DNA of 5,795 nt from Acidimicrobiales bacterium (GTDB lineage: Bacteria; Actinomycetota; Acidimicrobiia; Acidimicrobiales; Acidimicrobilacustridaceae): the NCBI GenBank assembly GCA_023261915.1, contig JALRFT010000274.1, forward strand, positions 1-5,795, written 5' to 3'. Numbering within the stretch: the stretch's first letter is position 1; each line of letters opens with the position of its first letter. The position numbers and the translations under genes were made by a program. Shown here piece after piece: positions 1 to 5,637 of this stretch. A model generated the notes under the pieces. It saw only the letters and a list, made by a program, of their open reading frames with translations. It had not been told where the DNA came from and did no database searches.

Positions 1-216
1 AGCGAGGTAGTCGACGTCGTAACCAACACCGCGGGTTCCGTAGGAGCCGAGGTGCGAGAGGTCCTTGCGCACCTTGGCGGCGTTTACTCCGGCGAGCTCG
101 GCCAGGCGCTCGGAGGAGATGGTGCTGACACCGTCTTCGGCGGCCTCGGCGAGGGTGCGCAGATACACCGGCAGTCGGGCCACGGTGGCCTCGGGAATCC
201 TGCGGGAGGAAGCCAT
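1..216 (-). CDS. rex: Redox-sensing transcriptional repressor Rex, N-terminal part (cut by window edge)
   Basis: Seventy-two codons are present, from ATG at 216 to the left edge; the frame is open to base 1. The translation begins MASSRRIPEATVARLPVYLR and continues through the winged-helix DNA-binding domain: ISSERLAELAGVNAAKVRKD at residues 33-52, then LSHLGSYGTRGVGYDV at 53-68. This run is the signature of Rex N-termini and identifies the family with high confidence. Rex is a cytoplasmic homodimer that binds operators when NAD+ is high and releases them when NADH fills its C-terminal Rossmann domain, which lies outside this window. It usually controls respiratory and fermentative genes and often its own gene. 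In streptomycetes rex is followed by hem genes, so hemA may lie beyond the edge (inference). An operator and promoter lie immediately upstream (227-256), supporting a separate, autoregulated transcription start. The ATG is preceded by AGAGGCGGA, which could act as a weak ribosome site. Confidence 0.95.
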   Translation of the reverse strand, partial: MASSRRIPEATVARLPVYLRTLAEAAEDGVSTISSERLAELAGVNAAKVRKDLSHLGSYGTRGVGYDVDYLA

Positions 217-226
217 TCCGCCTCTG

Positions 227-256
227 ATCCTACCCTGCTCGTGCCGCCGTTCACAA
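227..256 (-). promoter_or_regulatory. Putative rex promoter
   Basis: Minus-strand TTGTGA (-35, bases 251-256) is separated by 18 bases from TAGGAT (-10, bases 227-232), a TAnnnT box typical of actinobacterial housekeeping sigma factors. Ten bases separate the -10 box from the ATG, so the transcript would be leaderless or have only a few leader bases. The -35 box lies inside the candidate Rex operator. The overlap with a regulator site makes this more credible than the hexamers alone. Confidence 0.5.
239..256 (-). promoter_or_regulatory. Candidate Rex operator (autoregulatory)
   Basis: On the minus strand this reads TTGTGAACGGCGGCACGA. Rex operators in many bacteria follow TTGTGAA-N4-TTCACAA. 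The upstream half site here is a perfect 7/7 match and the downstream half matches 4/7, giving 11/14 at the right spacing. It lies 23 bases before the rex start codon and overlaps the proposed -35 box, where a bound repressor would block RNA polymerase. Autoregulation of rex is known in Streptomyces. Seen: the motif and its position. Inferred: that Rex binds it. Confidence 0.6.
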
Positions 257-294
257 AGTCACGAGCGGCCACCAACCGGGGATTCGGTACTCCC

Positions 295-1788
295 TCAGCG
301 CAGATTCCGCCGGAGCATCTTGCCCGAGGGCGCCACGGGCAATTCCGCCACGAAGGTCACCTTGTCGGGGCACTTGTATCGAGCCAGCCGATCGGCGCAC
401 CAGCTGGCGATCTCGTTCTCATCGGTGGATCGACCCGGCTCGAGCACAACCCAGGCCTTGACGGCCTCACCCGAATAGGGGTGGGGCACCCCGACCACGG
501 CCACGGCGGCTACGGCGGGATGCTCGGCGAGTACCTCTTCCACTTCGGCGGGATACACGTTGAAACCCGAGACGATGATGATGTCCTTGACCCGGTCCAC
601 CAGATAGAGATTCCCGTCATCGTCGACAATGCCGATATCGCCGGTGCGTAACCAGCCGTCAGGGCCGATGACTTCCGCAGTGGCCTCGGGGTCCTCCCAG
701 TAGCCGGCAAAAACGTTGGGGCCCCGCACCCACAACTCGCCGGCGTCACCAATGAGCACGTCGTAACCGTCGGTGTCCACGAGACGAACCTCAACTCCCT
801 GCAGGGGGGCACCGATCGAACCCCACGGAGCGTTCCCACCCGTGGCGGTGGTGACCACCGGCGAGGTTTCGGTCAGCCCGTACCCCTCGGTGATCCGAAC
901 CCCAAATCGATCGTCGAACAGTTGGGCTGTCTCCACCGGCAGCTTGGCGGCACCCGACGAGGCGATGCGCACGGTGGCGAAGGCGTCAGGCGGCAGGCCC
1001 GGCAGGCTCGCCCACGCCGTCCACATCGGTGGAGCGCCACCGACGATCGTCACCCGGTGCTGGGCAATGGCGTCAGCAGCCGACGACGGATCGAAGCGCT
1101 CGATCGGCACCAGGGTGCTCCCGGCAAATAGCGACAGGTTGAGCACCACGTTGAGGCCGAAAATGTGGCTGAAGGGCAACACACCGAGGGAGACGTCGGT
1201 CGGGTGCTGCCGCCGACCCTCCGAAGCCTGGATCTGCTCGAGGTTCGACAGGAGGTTGCCGTGGGTGATCATGGCCGCCCGGGGAGCGCCCGCAGTGCCG
1301 CTGGTGAAGATGAGTACCGCCAGATCATCGGCGCTGCGGTCCACGACCGGAACCGGTTCGTGCTTGCCGAGGTCATCGAGCGCCACGGCCCCGTCCACCC
1401 CGAGACCAGTGGTTTCGATGAGGAACTCAAGTGACGGGAGGGCCGAGCGATCGAGCCCGGCGACGGCTTTCACGGCGGTGGGCGACACCATCAGGGCCCT
1501 CGCTCCGACCATGGCGAGCTGCCGCTGCAACTCAGGGCTCGGGACCATGGGGTTGATCGGAACAACCACCAGACCGGCACCGAGCGCCGCCAGCCAGGTG
1601 ATCACGAAGTACCAGTTGTTGCCACACACCATGGCGAACCGGTCACCAGGTTCGAGTCCGAGAGACTGAAACCCACTGCGGAGGGCCGCGACCTGTTGAC
1701 GCAGCTCACCGTAGGTCGTTGGCTCCCCACGGCTCACGAGCGCCCGCGCTGAGTCCGGGTGCGGATCAATGATGGAAGCGAGATTCAC
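295..1788 (-). CDS. AMP-forming acyl-CoA synthetase / fatty acid-CoA ligase family
   Basis: A 497-residue ANL-superfamily adenylating enzyme that should activate a carboxylic acid with ATP to the acyl-AMP and then form the CoA thioester. Motifs in order: phosphate-binding loop FTSGTAGAPRAAM (161-173), LPFSHIFGLN (204-213), GYGLTETSP (302-310), ELWVRGPNVFAGYW (351-364), RTGD (381-384), hinge DRVKDIIIVSGFNVYPAEVE (398-417) and the C-terminal SGKMLRR with catalytic Lys490. Length and motif order are those of a complete medium/long-chain acyl-CoA ligase; the substrate cannot be read from sequence. The phosphate loop is unusual: the common TSGTTGxPKG has become TSGTAGAPRA, with Arg for Lys and Ala for Gly. 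The GTG start is the first possible one after an in-frame TGA (1810-1812) and has a good AGGAGA site 8 bases ahead. It follows the micro-ORF by 32 bases and probably shares its transcript. CoA ligase is preferred over an acyl-ACP ligase or a luciferase-like relative. Confidence 0.9.
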   Translation of the reverse strand: MNLASIIDPHPDSARALVSRGEPTTYGELRQQVAALRSGFQSLGLEPGDRFAMVCGNNWYFVITWLAALGAGLVVVPINPMVPSPELQRQLAMVGARALMVSPTAVKAVAGLDRSALPSLEFLIETTGLGVDGAVALDDLGKHEPVPVVDRSADDLAVLIFTSGTAGAPRAAMITHGNLLSNLEQIQASEGRRQHPTDVSLGVLPFSHIFGLNVVLNLSLFAGSTLVPIERFDPSSAADAIAQHRVTIVGGAPPMWTAWASLPGLPPDAFATVRIASSGAAKLPVETAQLFDDRFGVRITEGYGLTETSPVVTTATGGNAPWGSIGAPLQGVEVRLVDTDGYDVLIGDAGELWVRGPNVFAGYWEDPEATAEVIGPDGWLRTGDIGIVDDDGNLYLVDRVKDIIIVSGFNVYPAEVEEVLAEHPAVAAVAVVGVPHPYSGEAVKAWVVLEPGRSTDENEIASWCADRLARYKCPDKVTFVAELPVAPSGKMLRRNLR

Positions 1789-1796
1789 GTCAACGT

Positions 1797-1802
1797 TCTC
1801 CT
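1797..1802 (-). promoter_or_regulatory. Ribosome binding site fixing the ligase GTG start
   Basis: Minus-strand AGGAGA lies 8 bases before the GTG at 1788. It is one of only two clear Shine-Dalgarno sequences in the window and supports the non-ATG start of the acyl-CoA ligase. It also argues that this gene is read from within a polycistronic message rather than from a leaderless start. Confidence 0.75.
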
Positions 1803-1820
1803 GGACTGCTCAGCCGGCGC

Positions 1821-1910
1821 TCACCGGGCCAGCACCACCAACTGCACGAAAGCCGCCCCGATGATCACCAACAGCAAGATGGCGAGGGCAATCGTCGTTC
1901 CCTGTCTCAT
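1821..1910 (-). CDS. 29-residue single-pass membrane micro-ORF, function unknown
   Basis: An ATG at 1908-1910 overlaps the TGA of the DUF62 gene as ATGA and opens a 29-codon frame closed by TGA at 1821-1823. A strong GGGAGG ribosome site (1916-1921) sits 5 bases ahead. The peptide starts MRQGTTIALAILLLVI; residues 6-28 form one uninterrupted hydrophobic stretch rich in Ile, Leu, Val and Ala, long enough to cross a membrane. Arg2 and the terminal Arg29 flank it, with one Gln (Q23) inside. Overlap, ribosome site and composition together make chance unlikely, and translation should be coupled to the upstream gene. I do not recognise a family. It could be a small membrane partner or anchor for the neighbouring enzymes, or a translational coupler for the ligase; none of this is shown. 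Topology is uncertain because both ends carry positive charge. Confidence 0.65.
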   Translation of the reverse strand: MRQGTTIALAILLLVIIGAAFVQLVVLAR

Positions 1911-2794
1911 GGCCGCCTCCCGGGGTCGCCAATGGACACACTGACACCGCCGGAGCTGCCGGAGGCGGCATCAACGGCCCGGAGGCGAACCTCGGCGCCA
2001 GCCACGAGACCCAACTCGCCCGCCGCCGACGCCCGGTCGACGACCACCGACACCAACCCGTAGGAATCGACCACCAACCCGACGCCACCGGTGGGCACCT
2101 CGGCATACGAGGCGGCCCGCTGGGCAACCCGGGTGACATCAGCGAAAGACAGTTCGACGGGCTCATCCGCTCCCACCAACGTGTCGATCTCGTCAGGGTC
2201 GACGTTGAGTTGCGCGTTGCCGTATCCATCGACCCACAGAACCTCAGCCACCAGCACCGACGGATCGGTGTCATCGACGTGAGCCACCGGGAGGATGCCC
2301 GGCAGGAGACCGGCAGGGTCGACGAGTGAGCCGAGCGACTCGAGTGGCACGCCACTGCAGAGCCACGCCGCCACCGGGGCAAAGACATCCCGGCCGGCGA
2401 AGGTCGGTCCCGGTGAGGGCAGGTGGTACTCGGCGTCGTCGAGCACCACGGCGCGGGTCGCGCCGCCGCACATCGCCACCGCTGGCGCCAAAAGGCCATT
2501 GTCCGGTCCCACGAGAACCGACTGGCCGTCCCCGACCTCCACGGCAACAGCCCGACGCGCCGTCCCGACACCCGGGTCAACGACCGCCAACACCACGCCG
2601 GGACACAGGTATTGCACCGAACGGGCGAGGACCAGGCCACCGGCCCGCACGTCGTGAGGAGCGACACCGTGGGTGAGGTCGACCACCTCCGCCTCGGGGG
2701 CGATGGAACGGATCACCGAGTGGACCACCCCGACGAATTCGTCGGTGTGGCCGTAATCGGACATGAACGTCACCGTGTCGTAGCGAAGTGGCAT
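1907..2794 (-). CDS. SAM hydroxide adenosyltransferase (DUF62) family protein
   Basis: A 295-residue member of the fluorinase/chlorinase superfamily. Non-halogenating members use an activated water to split S-adenosylmethionine into adenosine and methionine. Motifs in order: FMSDYGHTDEFVG (10-22), VVDPGVGTARRAV (71-83), GPDNGLL (96-102), TFAGRDVFAPVAA (131-143), and the C-terminal barrel segment VLWVDGYGNAQLNV (185-198). The known catalytic triad of these enzymes is Asp, Arg and His. Here Asp73 and Arg80 are present at the expected spacing, but the His I expect in T-F-H-G-R-D is Ala133. Activity is therefore uncertain. The frame is open to a GTG at 2845, but ATG 2794 is preferred: family homology starts just after it and a TAGCGT box lies 7 bases upstream, suggesting a leaderless message. 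The stop overlaps the next ORF by 4 bases (ATGA). No signal peptide or membrane segment is evident, so it should be cytoplasmic. Confidence 0.88.
   Translation of the reverse strand: MPLRYDTVTFMSDYGHTDEFVGVVHSVIRSIAPEAEVVDLTHGVAPHDVRAGGLVLARSVQYLCPGVVLAVVDPGVGTARRAVAVEVGDGQSVLVGPDNGLLAPAVAMCGGATRAVVLDDAEYHLPSPGPTFAGRDVFAPVAAWLCSGVPLESLGSLVDPAGLLPGILPVAHVDDTDPSVLVAEVLWVDGYGNAQLNVDPDEIDTLVGADEPVELSFADVTRVAQRAASYAEVPTGGVGLVVDSYGLVSVVVDRASAAGELGLVAGAEVRLRAVDAASGSSGGVSVSIGDPGRRP
1916..1921 (-). promoter_or_regulatory. Ribosome binding site of the micro-ORF
   Basis: Minus-strand GGGAGG, 5 bases before the ATG at 1910, inside the last codons of the DUF62 gene. Its strength and spacing are the main reason to treat the 29-codon frame as translated. 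Confidence 0.65.
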
Positions 2795-2801
2795 CGACCG
2801 C

Positions 2802-2807
2802 ACGCTA
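2802..2807 (-). promoter_or_regulatory. Putative -10 box for a leaderless DUF62 transcript
   Basis: Minus-strand TAGCGT ends 7 bases before ATG 2794, which would place transcription start on or next to the A of the start codon. No Shine-Dalgarno sequence is visible ahead of this ATG. No convincing -35 box lies 16-18 bases further up. The same hexamer occurs in the candidate promoter of the transporter gene. Confidence 0.4.
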
Positions 2808-2868
2808 CCGGACAACGCTGCCGGGTTACCCGCCCCGGGGGCCACCCGCCCGAGAACCGAATCAGGGC

Positions 2869-3696
2869 TCAGTCGGCGCCAAGCTGGCGTGAGCGTTCCG
2901 TGGCAGCAGCCACCGCCTCGGCCACCACGGCTCGCACATCGTGTCCCTCAAACACGGCGAGGCCCGCCGCCGTCGTCCCGTGCGGTGAGGTGACGGCCTC
3001 ACGATGCTCACCAGCGTCGGTGCCGTTGGCGCCGGACCGCCCAAGAATCTCTGCTGCGCCGGCGACGGTCTGGACCACCAAGGCCCCAGCCACGTCACGG
3101 GACAATCCTTGGGCGACGCCGGCGTCGATGAGCGCCTCTACGAGCAAGAACACATAGGCGGGACCCGAGCCGGAAAGTCCGGTGACGGCGTCGAGCAGGT
3201 CCTCCTCGACACGTACCGTCACGCCGACCGATCCGAGAATGGACTCGGCCCAGACGAGGTCGTCCTCACCGGCGTGGGTGCCCGCCGCCACCGCAGAGGC
3301 GCCGGCACCGACCTGAGCGGGGGTGTTGGGCATGGCCCGTACGACGGGGAGTGACGCCCCGGCAGCCGACTCCAGACGGCCGGTCGTCACCCCGGCGGCG
3401 ATGGAGAGGATCCGCTCCACTCCGAGCCCGGCCAGATCGGCGCAGACCTCGGCGGCGTGTGCTGGCTTGACCGCCACCACCACGCCCCGTGCCGGCCCCG
3501 GCCGCTCACTGACCCGCACACCGGGGTAGCGGTTGCCCAGTATCCGGCGACGCTCGGTGTCAGGCTCGACGACACCGAGTTGCTGGGGCGTGGCCCAACC
3601 GGCATCGAGGAGTCCAGCCAATAGCGCCTCACCCATGCGGCCACCCCCGATGATCTGGAGTTCCACATCCGCCGGAGATTGGCCTGTGTCGGTCAC
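2869..3696 (-). CDS. proC: Pyrroline-5-carboxylate reductase
   Basis: A 275-residue enzyme catalysing the last step of proline synthesis, NAD(P)H-dependent reduction of 1-pyrroline-5-carboxylate to L-proline, in the cytoplasm. The Rossmann fingerprint IIGGGRMGEALL is at 15-26, AVKP at 75-78, RAMPNTPAQVGAG at 120-132, and the family signature from DAVTGLSGSGPAYVFLLVEA to DAGV at 169-194, followed by AVTSPHGTTAAGL at 234-246. Length and motif order are normal, so the gene looks intact. One oddity is His239 in SPHGTT, where most homologues have SPGGTT. The GTG start is the only reasonable one: an in-frame TAG lies 4 codons upstream, within the proposed -10 box. It follows the transporter by 39 bases but a hairpin and a start-proximal promoter-like box separate them. 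The gene ends 74 bases before the DUF62 start. Confidence 0.96.
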   Translation of the reverse strand: MTDTGQSPADVELQIIGGGRMGEALLAGLLDAGWATPQQLGVVEPDTERRRILGNRYPGVRVSERPGPARGVVVAVKPAHAAEVCADLAGLGVERILSIAAGVTTGRLESAAGASLPVVRAMPNTPAQVGAGASAVAAGTHAGEDDLVWAESILGSVGVTVRVEEDLLDAVTGLSGSGPAYVFLLVEALIDAGVAQGLSRDVAGALVVQTVAGAAEILGRSGANGTDAGEHREAVTSPHGTTAAGLAVFEGHDVRAVVAEAVAAATERSRQLGAD

Positions 3697-3702
3697 GCCG
3701 CC

Positions 3703-3708
3703 AACCTA
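3703..3708 (-). promoter_or_regulatory. Putative -10 box for a leaderless proC transcript
   Basis: Minus-strand TAGGTT ends 6 bases before the GTG of proC. This is the usual distance for leaderless actinobacterial messages, and there is no standard ribosome site at the expected place, though a GGGG tract lies just upstream of the box. No recognisable -35 box; that position falls inside the hairpin at 3723-3737. Confidence 0.4.
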
Positions 3709-3722
3709 CCCCTAACACCACC

Positions 3723-3737
3723 GAGCCATCGTGGCTC
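3723..3737 (-). terminator. Terminator-like hairpin between the MFS gene and proC
   Basis: A perfect 6-bp stem, GAGCCA/TGGCTC, with a 3-base loop. It begins on the transporter stop codon. On the minus-strand transcript it is followed by GGUGGUGUUAGG, which has no proper U tract, so it is at best a weak or factor-assisted terminator. Its position right behind the stop and just ahead of the proC promoter-like box fits a transcription-unit boundary. Confidence 0.4.
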
Positions 3738-4944
3738 ACACCTGAGTTGGTCGGGCTCGGAACCGGGCTCCGAACGCTGCCGTAGCCAGCGCAAGGAATC
3801 CGGCCAGCACGACACCGGCCGCGTAGGTGGGACCGAAACCGAAGGCAGCAACTGACGCGGCAGCGGCGAGCGGGCCGATGGTCTGGCCCAGGCGAATGAA
3901 TCCCACCCACACCGCCACCACTGCGCCACGGGTCTCAGGGGCGGAGGAACTCGCCACCAGCTCCTGCAGTGTCGGTACCGTGCCGCCTTCACCGAGGCCG
4001 TGGATGAAGGCACCGAAGACAACGACGGCGAGCACGGGGATGAAACCCATGGTGGCGTACCCGACGGCGAACAACACTGCCCCCGCGACCAGGAGACGAC
4101 GGGCACCGAAGCGCTCCCGAAACTTCCCCAGGTTGAGCGCCACCAGGGTCGCGCCTGCGGCGGGAGCGATGAACACGAGACCACGAAGTCCCACCCCGAG
4201 GCCGAAGCGCTGTTCAAGCATGAGGGGGAGAGCGGTGAGGATGAGCCCGAAGGTCAGGATGAAGAACACCATCCCAAAGGCGATGCAGCCGACCACCACC
4301 GGACTGCGCACCGCCGCCAGCGCACCCCTGATCTGACCCATCACCGATGGCGATTCCCCCCTCGGCACGTTGCGCACGTAGCGACCAACGGCGATGGCGG
4401 CGACGAGGGCGAGGGCGAAGGGTGCGAACGACCAACGCCACCCACCGAGAGCGGCAAGTCCTCCGCCGAGGGCAGGGATGACGGCCACCGACACGGTGAG
4501 GACCGCGGCGTTCCAGCCGATGACCCGGGCACGATCGGCGCCATCCCAGTTGTCGGCAATCAACACGACCCCGAGGTTGATGAGTCCCGCCGACCCGGCA
4601 CCCTGAACGAATCGCAGGGCGACGAGAGCCTCGAACGTCGGGGCGAACGCCGAGGCGAGCCCGGCGAGGCCGAAAACGACGAGACAGGGCAGCAGGACGG
4701 TCCGCCGCCCAAACCGGTCGGCGAGCAGCCCGATGGCCGGGGCCACGACGATGCCGGGCAGCGTGGCAGCGGCAACGAGCAAACCGGCCGCGCCGTCCCC
4801 CCGGCCGAAGGCCGAGATGATGTCGGGCAGCGGAGCGTTGATGAGGGTGTTGGACAAGATCCCCGACACGGTGACGGAGAACACCACCCACAACGGTGGC
4901 CGCTGAATGCGTCGAAGGCCACCCGACCCGACCGACGCCGTCAC
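3736..4944 (-). CDS. Major facilitator superfamily transporter, drug:H+ antiporter-like
   Basis: A 402-residue integral inner-membrane protein with about twelve hydrophobic segments (first at roughly 18-40, second 52-74, third 82-100, fourth 104-130, and so on to 376-392). Motif A, GLLADRFGRR, is at 72-81 between segments 2 and 3, with a degenerate copy NLGKFRERFGARR at 271-283 in the second half. LRFVQGAGSAG (110-120) fits motif B with its buried Arg111. PALGGGLAALGGWRWSF (157-173) resembles the antiporter motif C region. These are hallmarks of proton-driven efflux families, but substrate and even direction cannot be assigned. The GTG start is bounded by an in-frame TGA three codons upstream; there is no strong ribosome site, only a GAG next to the GTG and a GGGG tract 10 bases away. 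It is flanked by a 195-base upstream gap with its own promoter candidate and by a hairpin downstream, so it looks monocistronic. Confidence 0.9.
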   Translation of the reverse strand: MTASVGSGGLRRIQRPPLWVVFSVTVSGILSNTLINAPLPDIISAFGRGDGAAGLLVAAATLPGIVVAPAIGLLADRFGRRTVLLPCLVVFGLAGLASAFAPTFEALVALRFVQGAGSAGLINLGVVLIADNWDGADRARVIGWNAAVLTVSVAVIPALGGGLAALGGWRWSFAPFALALVAAIAVGRYVRNVPRGESPSVMGQIRGALAAVRSPVVVGCIAFGMVFFILTFGLILTALPLMLEQRFGLGVGLRGLVFIAPAAGATLVALNLGKFRERFGARRLLVAGAVLFAVGYATMGFIPVLAVVVFGAFIHGLGEGGTVPTLQELVASSSAPETRGAVVAVWVGFIRLGQTIGPLAAAASVAAFGFGPTYAAGVVLAGFLALATAAFGARFRARPTQV

Positions 4945-5016
4945 CTCAAGTCAGCCCCGACGAATGCAGAACCCTGACGACATGGCCGCCGGGTGCCGGG
5001 ACCGGTCAGGTAGATC

Positions 5017-5029
5017 CCTTCCCCGAAGG
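5017..5029 (-). repeat. Small hairpin in the transporter leader
   Basis: Inverted repeat CCTTC-GGG-GAAGG on the minus strand, extendable by one U-G pair. It lies about halfway between the candidate promoter and the GTG. No U tract follows, so it is not a standard terminator; it may be a leader structure or chance. Confidence 0.3.
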
Positions 5030-5061
5030 AGCCACCCGAACCGGTCGCCGGACTGGGAACG

Positions 5062-5090
5062 ACGCTAGGGACACCTCCCCCCACCGACAA
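5062..5090 (-). promoter_or_regulatory. Putative promoter of the transporter gene
   Basis: Minus-strand TTGTCG (5085-5090; 4/6 to TTGACA) is followed after exactly 17 bases by TAGCGT (5062-5067), the same -10 hexamer seen before the DUF62 gene. Transcription would start near 5055 and leave a leader of about 110 nt. It sits in the only sizeable intergenic gap, just upstream of the gene it would serve. Confidence 0.4.
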
Positions 5091-5139
5091 CGCCGATGAC
5101 CCATTCACGACGCGAAGACCATCGAGGGTGGCGGACCAC

Positions 5140-5625
5140 TCACCCGACGAAGCGGGAGGCGTACCCGAGCCGCATCGCCGGCCGGAACGTGCGCTCGACC
5201 CATTCCCACAGCGTGCCGAGAATCCGGTCCAGTTCGCCTTCGTCGAGTTGCCCGAGAGCCAACTGTCCAGCGAGGTAGACAGCGTCCTCATCCCCGATAT
5301 TGAAGGCCGCACCAAACACCTTGGCGTTGCGCCGCAACAACAGTTCGTACACCTCGGCCTGATTCTCTTCCGGCGCCGGCATCATGTACGTCTCGTAGTG
5401 CAGCGTGCGCTGGCCCAGCGTCCACCAGATGGTGAACACCTCTTTCTCCTCGCCCCGCAACCGCAGGTACCACCGGAACTCACCCGGTTCGCCGCGATCG
5501 AGTGCCGCCACCGTCGGGTTGTCCGCCAACTGACGTTCGAGCCATGCATCGATGAGCGCCTCGGCAGCCGCGAACTCGTCGTCGCTGGCCACCCGATCAG
5601 CCACGACAGCCGCCAACGAGTTCAC
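5140..5625 (-). CDS. YbjN domain-containing protein
   Basis: A 161-residue soluble protein matching the actinobacterial YbjN-domain family found next to mshA. Diagnostic stretches are RWYLRLRGEEKEVFTIWW (51-68), QRTLHYETYMMPAPEEN (72-88), YELLLRRNAKVFGAAFNI (93-110), EDAVYLAGQL (113-122) and ELDRILGTLWEWVERTFRPA (131-150). The fold is the same used by YbjN regulators and type III secretion chaperone-like proteins; the molecular role in actinobacteria is not established. No signal peptide or membrane segment is seen. GTG 5625 is the earliest start, because the glycosyltransferase stop lies in the same frame just upstream; GTG codons at residues 8 and 12 are alternatives, since no clear ribosome site precedes 5625. 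With only 12 bases between the genes it is almost certainly cotranscribed with the glycosyltransferase. Confidence 0.88.
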   Translation of the reverse strand: MNSLAAVVADRVASDDEFAAAEALIDAWLERQLADNPTVAALDRGEPGEFRWYLRLRGEEKEVFTIWWTLGQRTLHYETYMMPAPEENQAEVYELLLRRNAKVFGAAFNIGDEDAVYLAGQLALGQLDEGELDRILGTLWEWVERTFRPAMRLGYASRFVG

Positions 5626-5637
5626 AACCGCGAACGA

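Larger units (their letters stand above)
4945..5139 (-). other. Intergenic leader of the transporter gene
   Basis: The longest non-coding stretch of the window. It holds the promoter candidate at 5062-5090, a hairpin at 5017-5029, the 8-bp palindrome GACCGGTC (5000-5007), and ACCGGTC again at 5040-5046. The minus-strand open frame crossing it (from 5315 in the YbjN gene) has no protein-like features. Confidence 0.5.

Noticed and set aside
773..1669. Plus-strand open frame of 298 codons opposite the acyl-CoA ligase
   Set aside because: Low-complexity Arg/Ser/Pro/Thr translation without recognisable domains; the minus strand here carries all ligase motifs.
1810..2667. Minus-strand open frame of 285 codons overlapping the DUF62 gene in another frame
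   Set aside because: Composition is Arg/Trp/Ser/Pro-rich and out of frame with the strong DUF62 motifs; it is a frame shadow.
2816..2843. GC-rich palindromes CCCCGGGG and CGGGTTACCCG between proC and the DUF62 gene
   Set aside because: Short stems without a U tract in very GC-rich DNA; not enough to call a terminator or operator.
2795..2845. Upstream GTG start at 2845 for the DUF62 gene
   Set aside because: It would add 17 residues of Gly/Ala/Pro/Ser ahead of the family's normal N-terminus and lacks a ribosome site; ATG 2794 has a well-placed -10 box.
4000..4977. Long plus-strand open frame (325 codons) opposite the transporter
   Set aside because: It is rich in Glu, Asp, Gly, His and Arg with no motif, as expected antisense to a GC-rich membrane-protein gene whose own frame shows clear MFS motifs.
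5126..5141. Hairpin GGGTGG-CGGA-CCACTC at the YbjN stop as a terminator
   Set aside because: On the minus-strand RNA the G-T pair becomes an A-C mismatch, leaving a 4-bp core stem with no U tract.
4941..5315. Minus-strand frame running from the YbjN gene through the intergenic gap
   Set aside because: No protein-like features, overlaps YbjN out of frame, and ends almost exactly where the transporter starts only because of the bounding stop.
5621..5627. Second perfect Rex half site TTCACAA near the YbjN start
   Set aside because: The partner half at 4-base spacing matches only 2/7 and the site straddles a start codon in mid-operon; probably chance.
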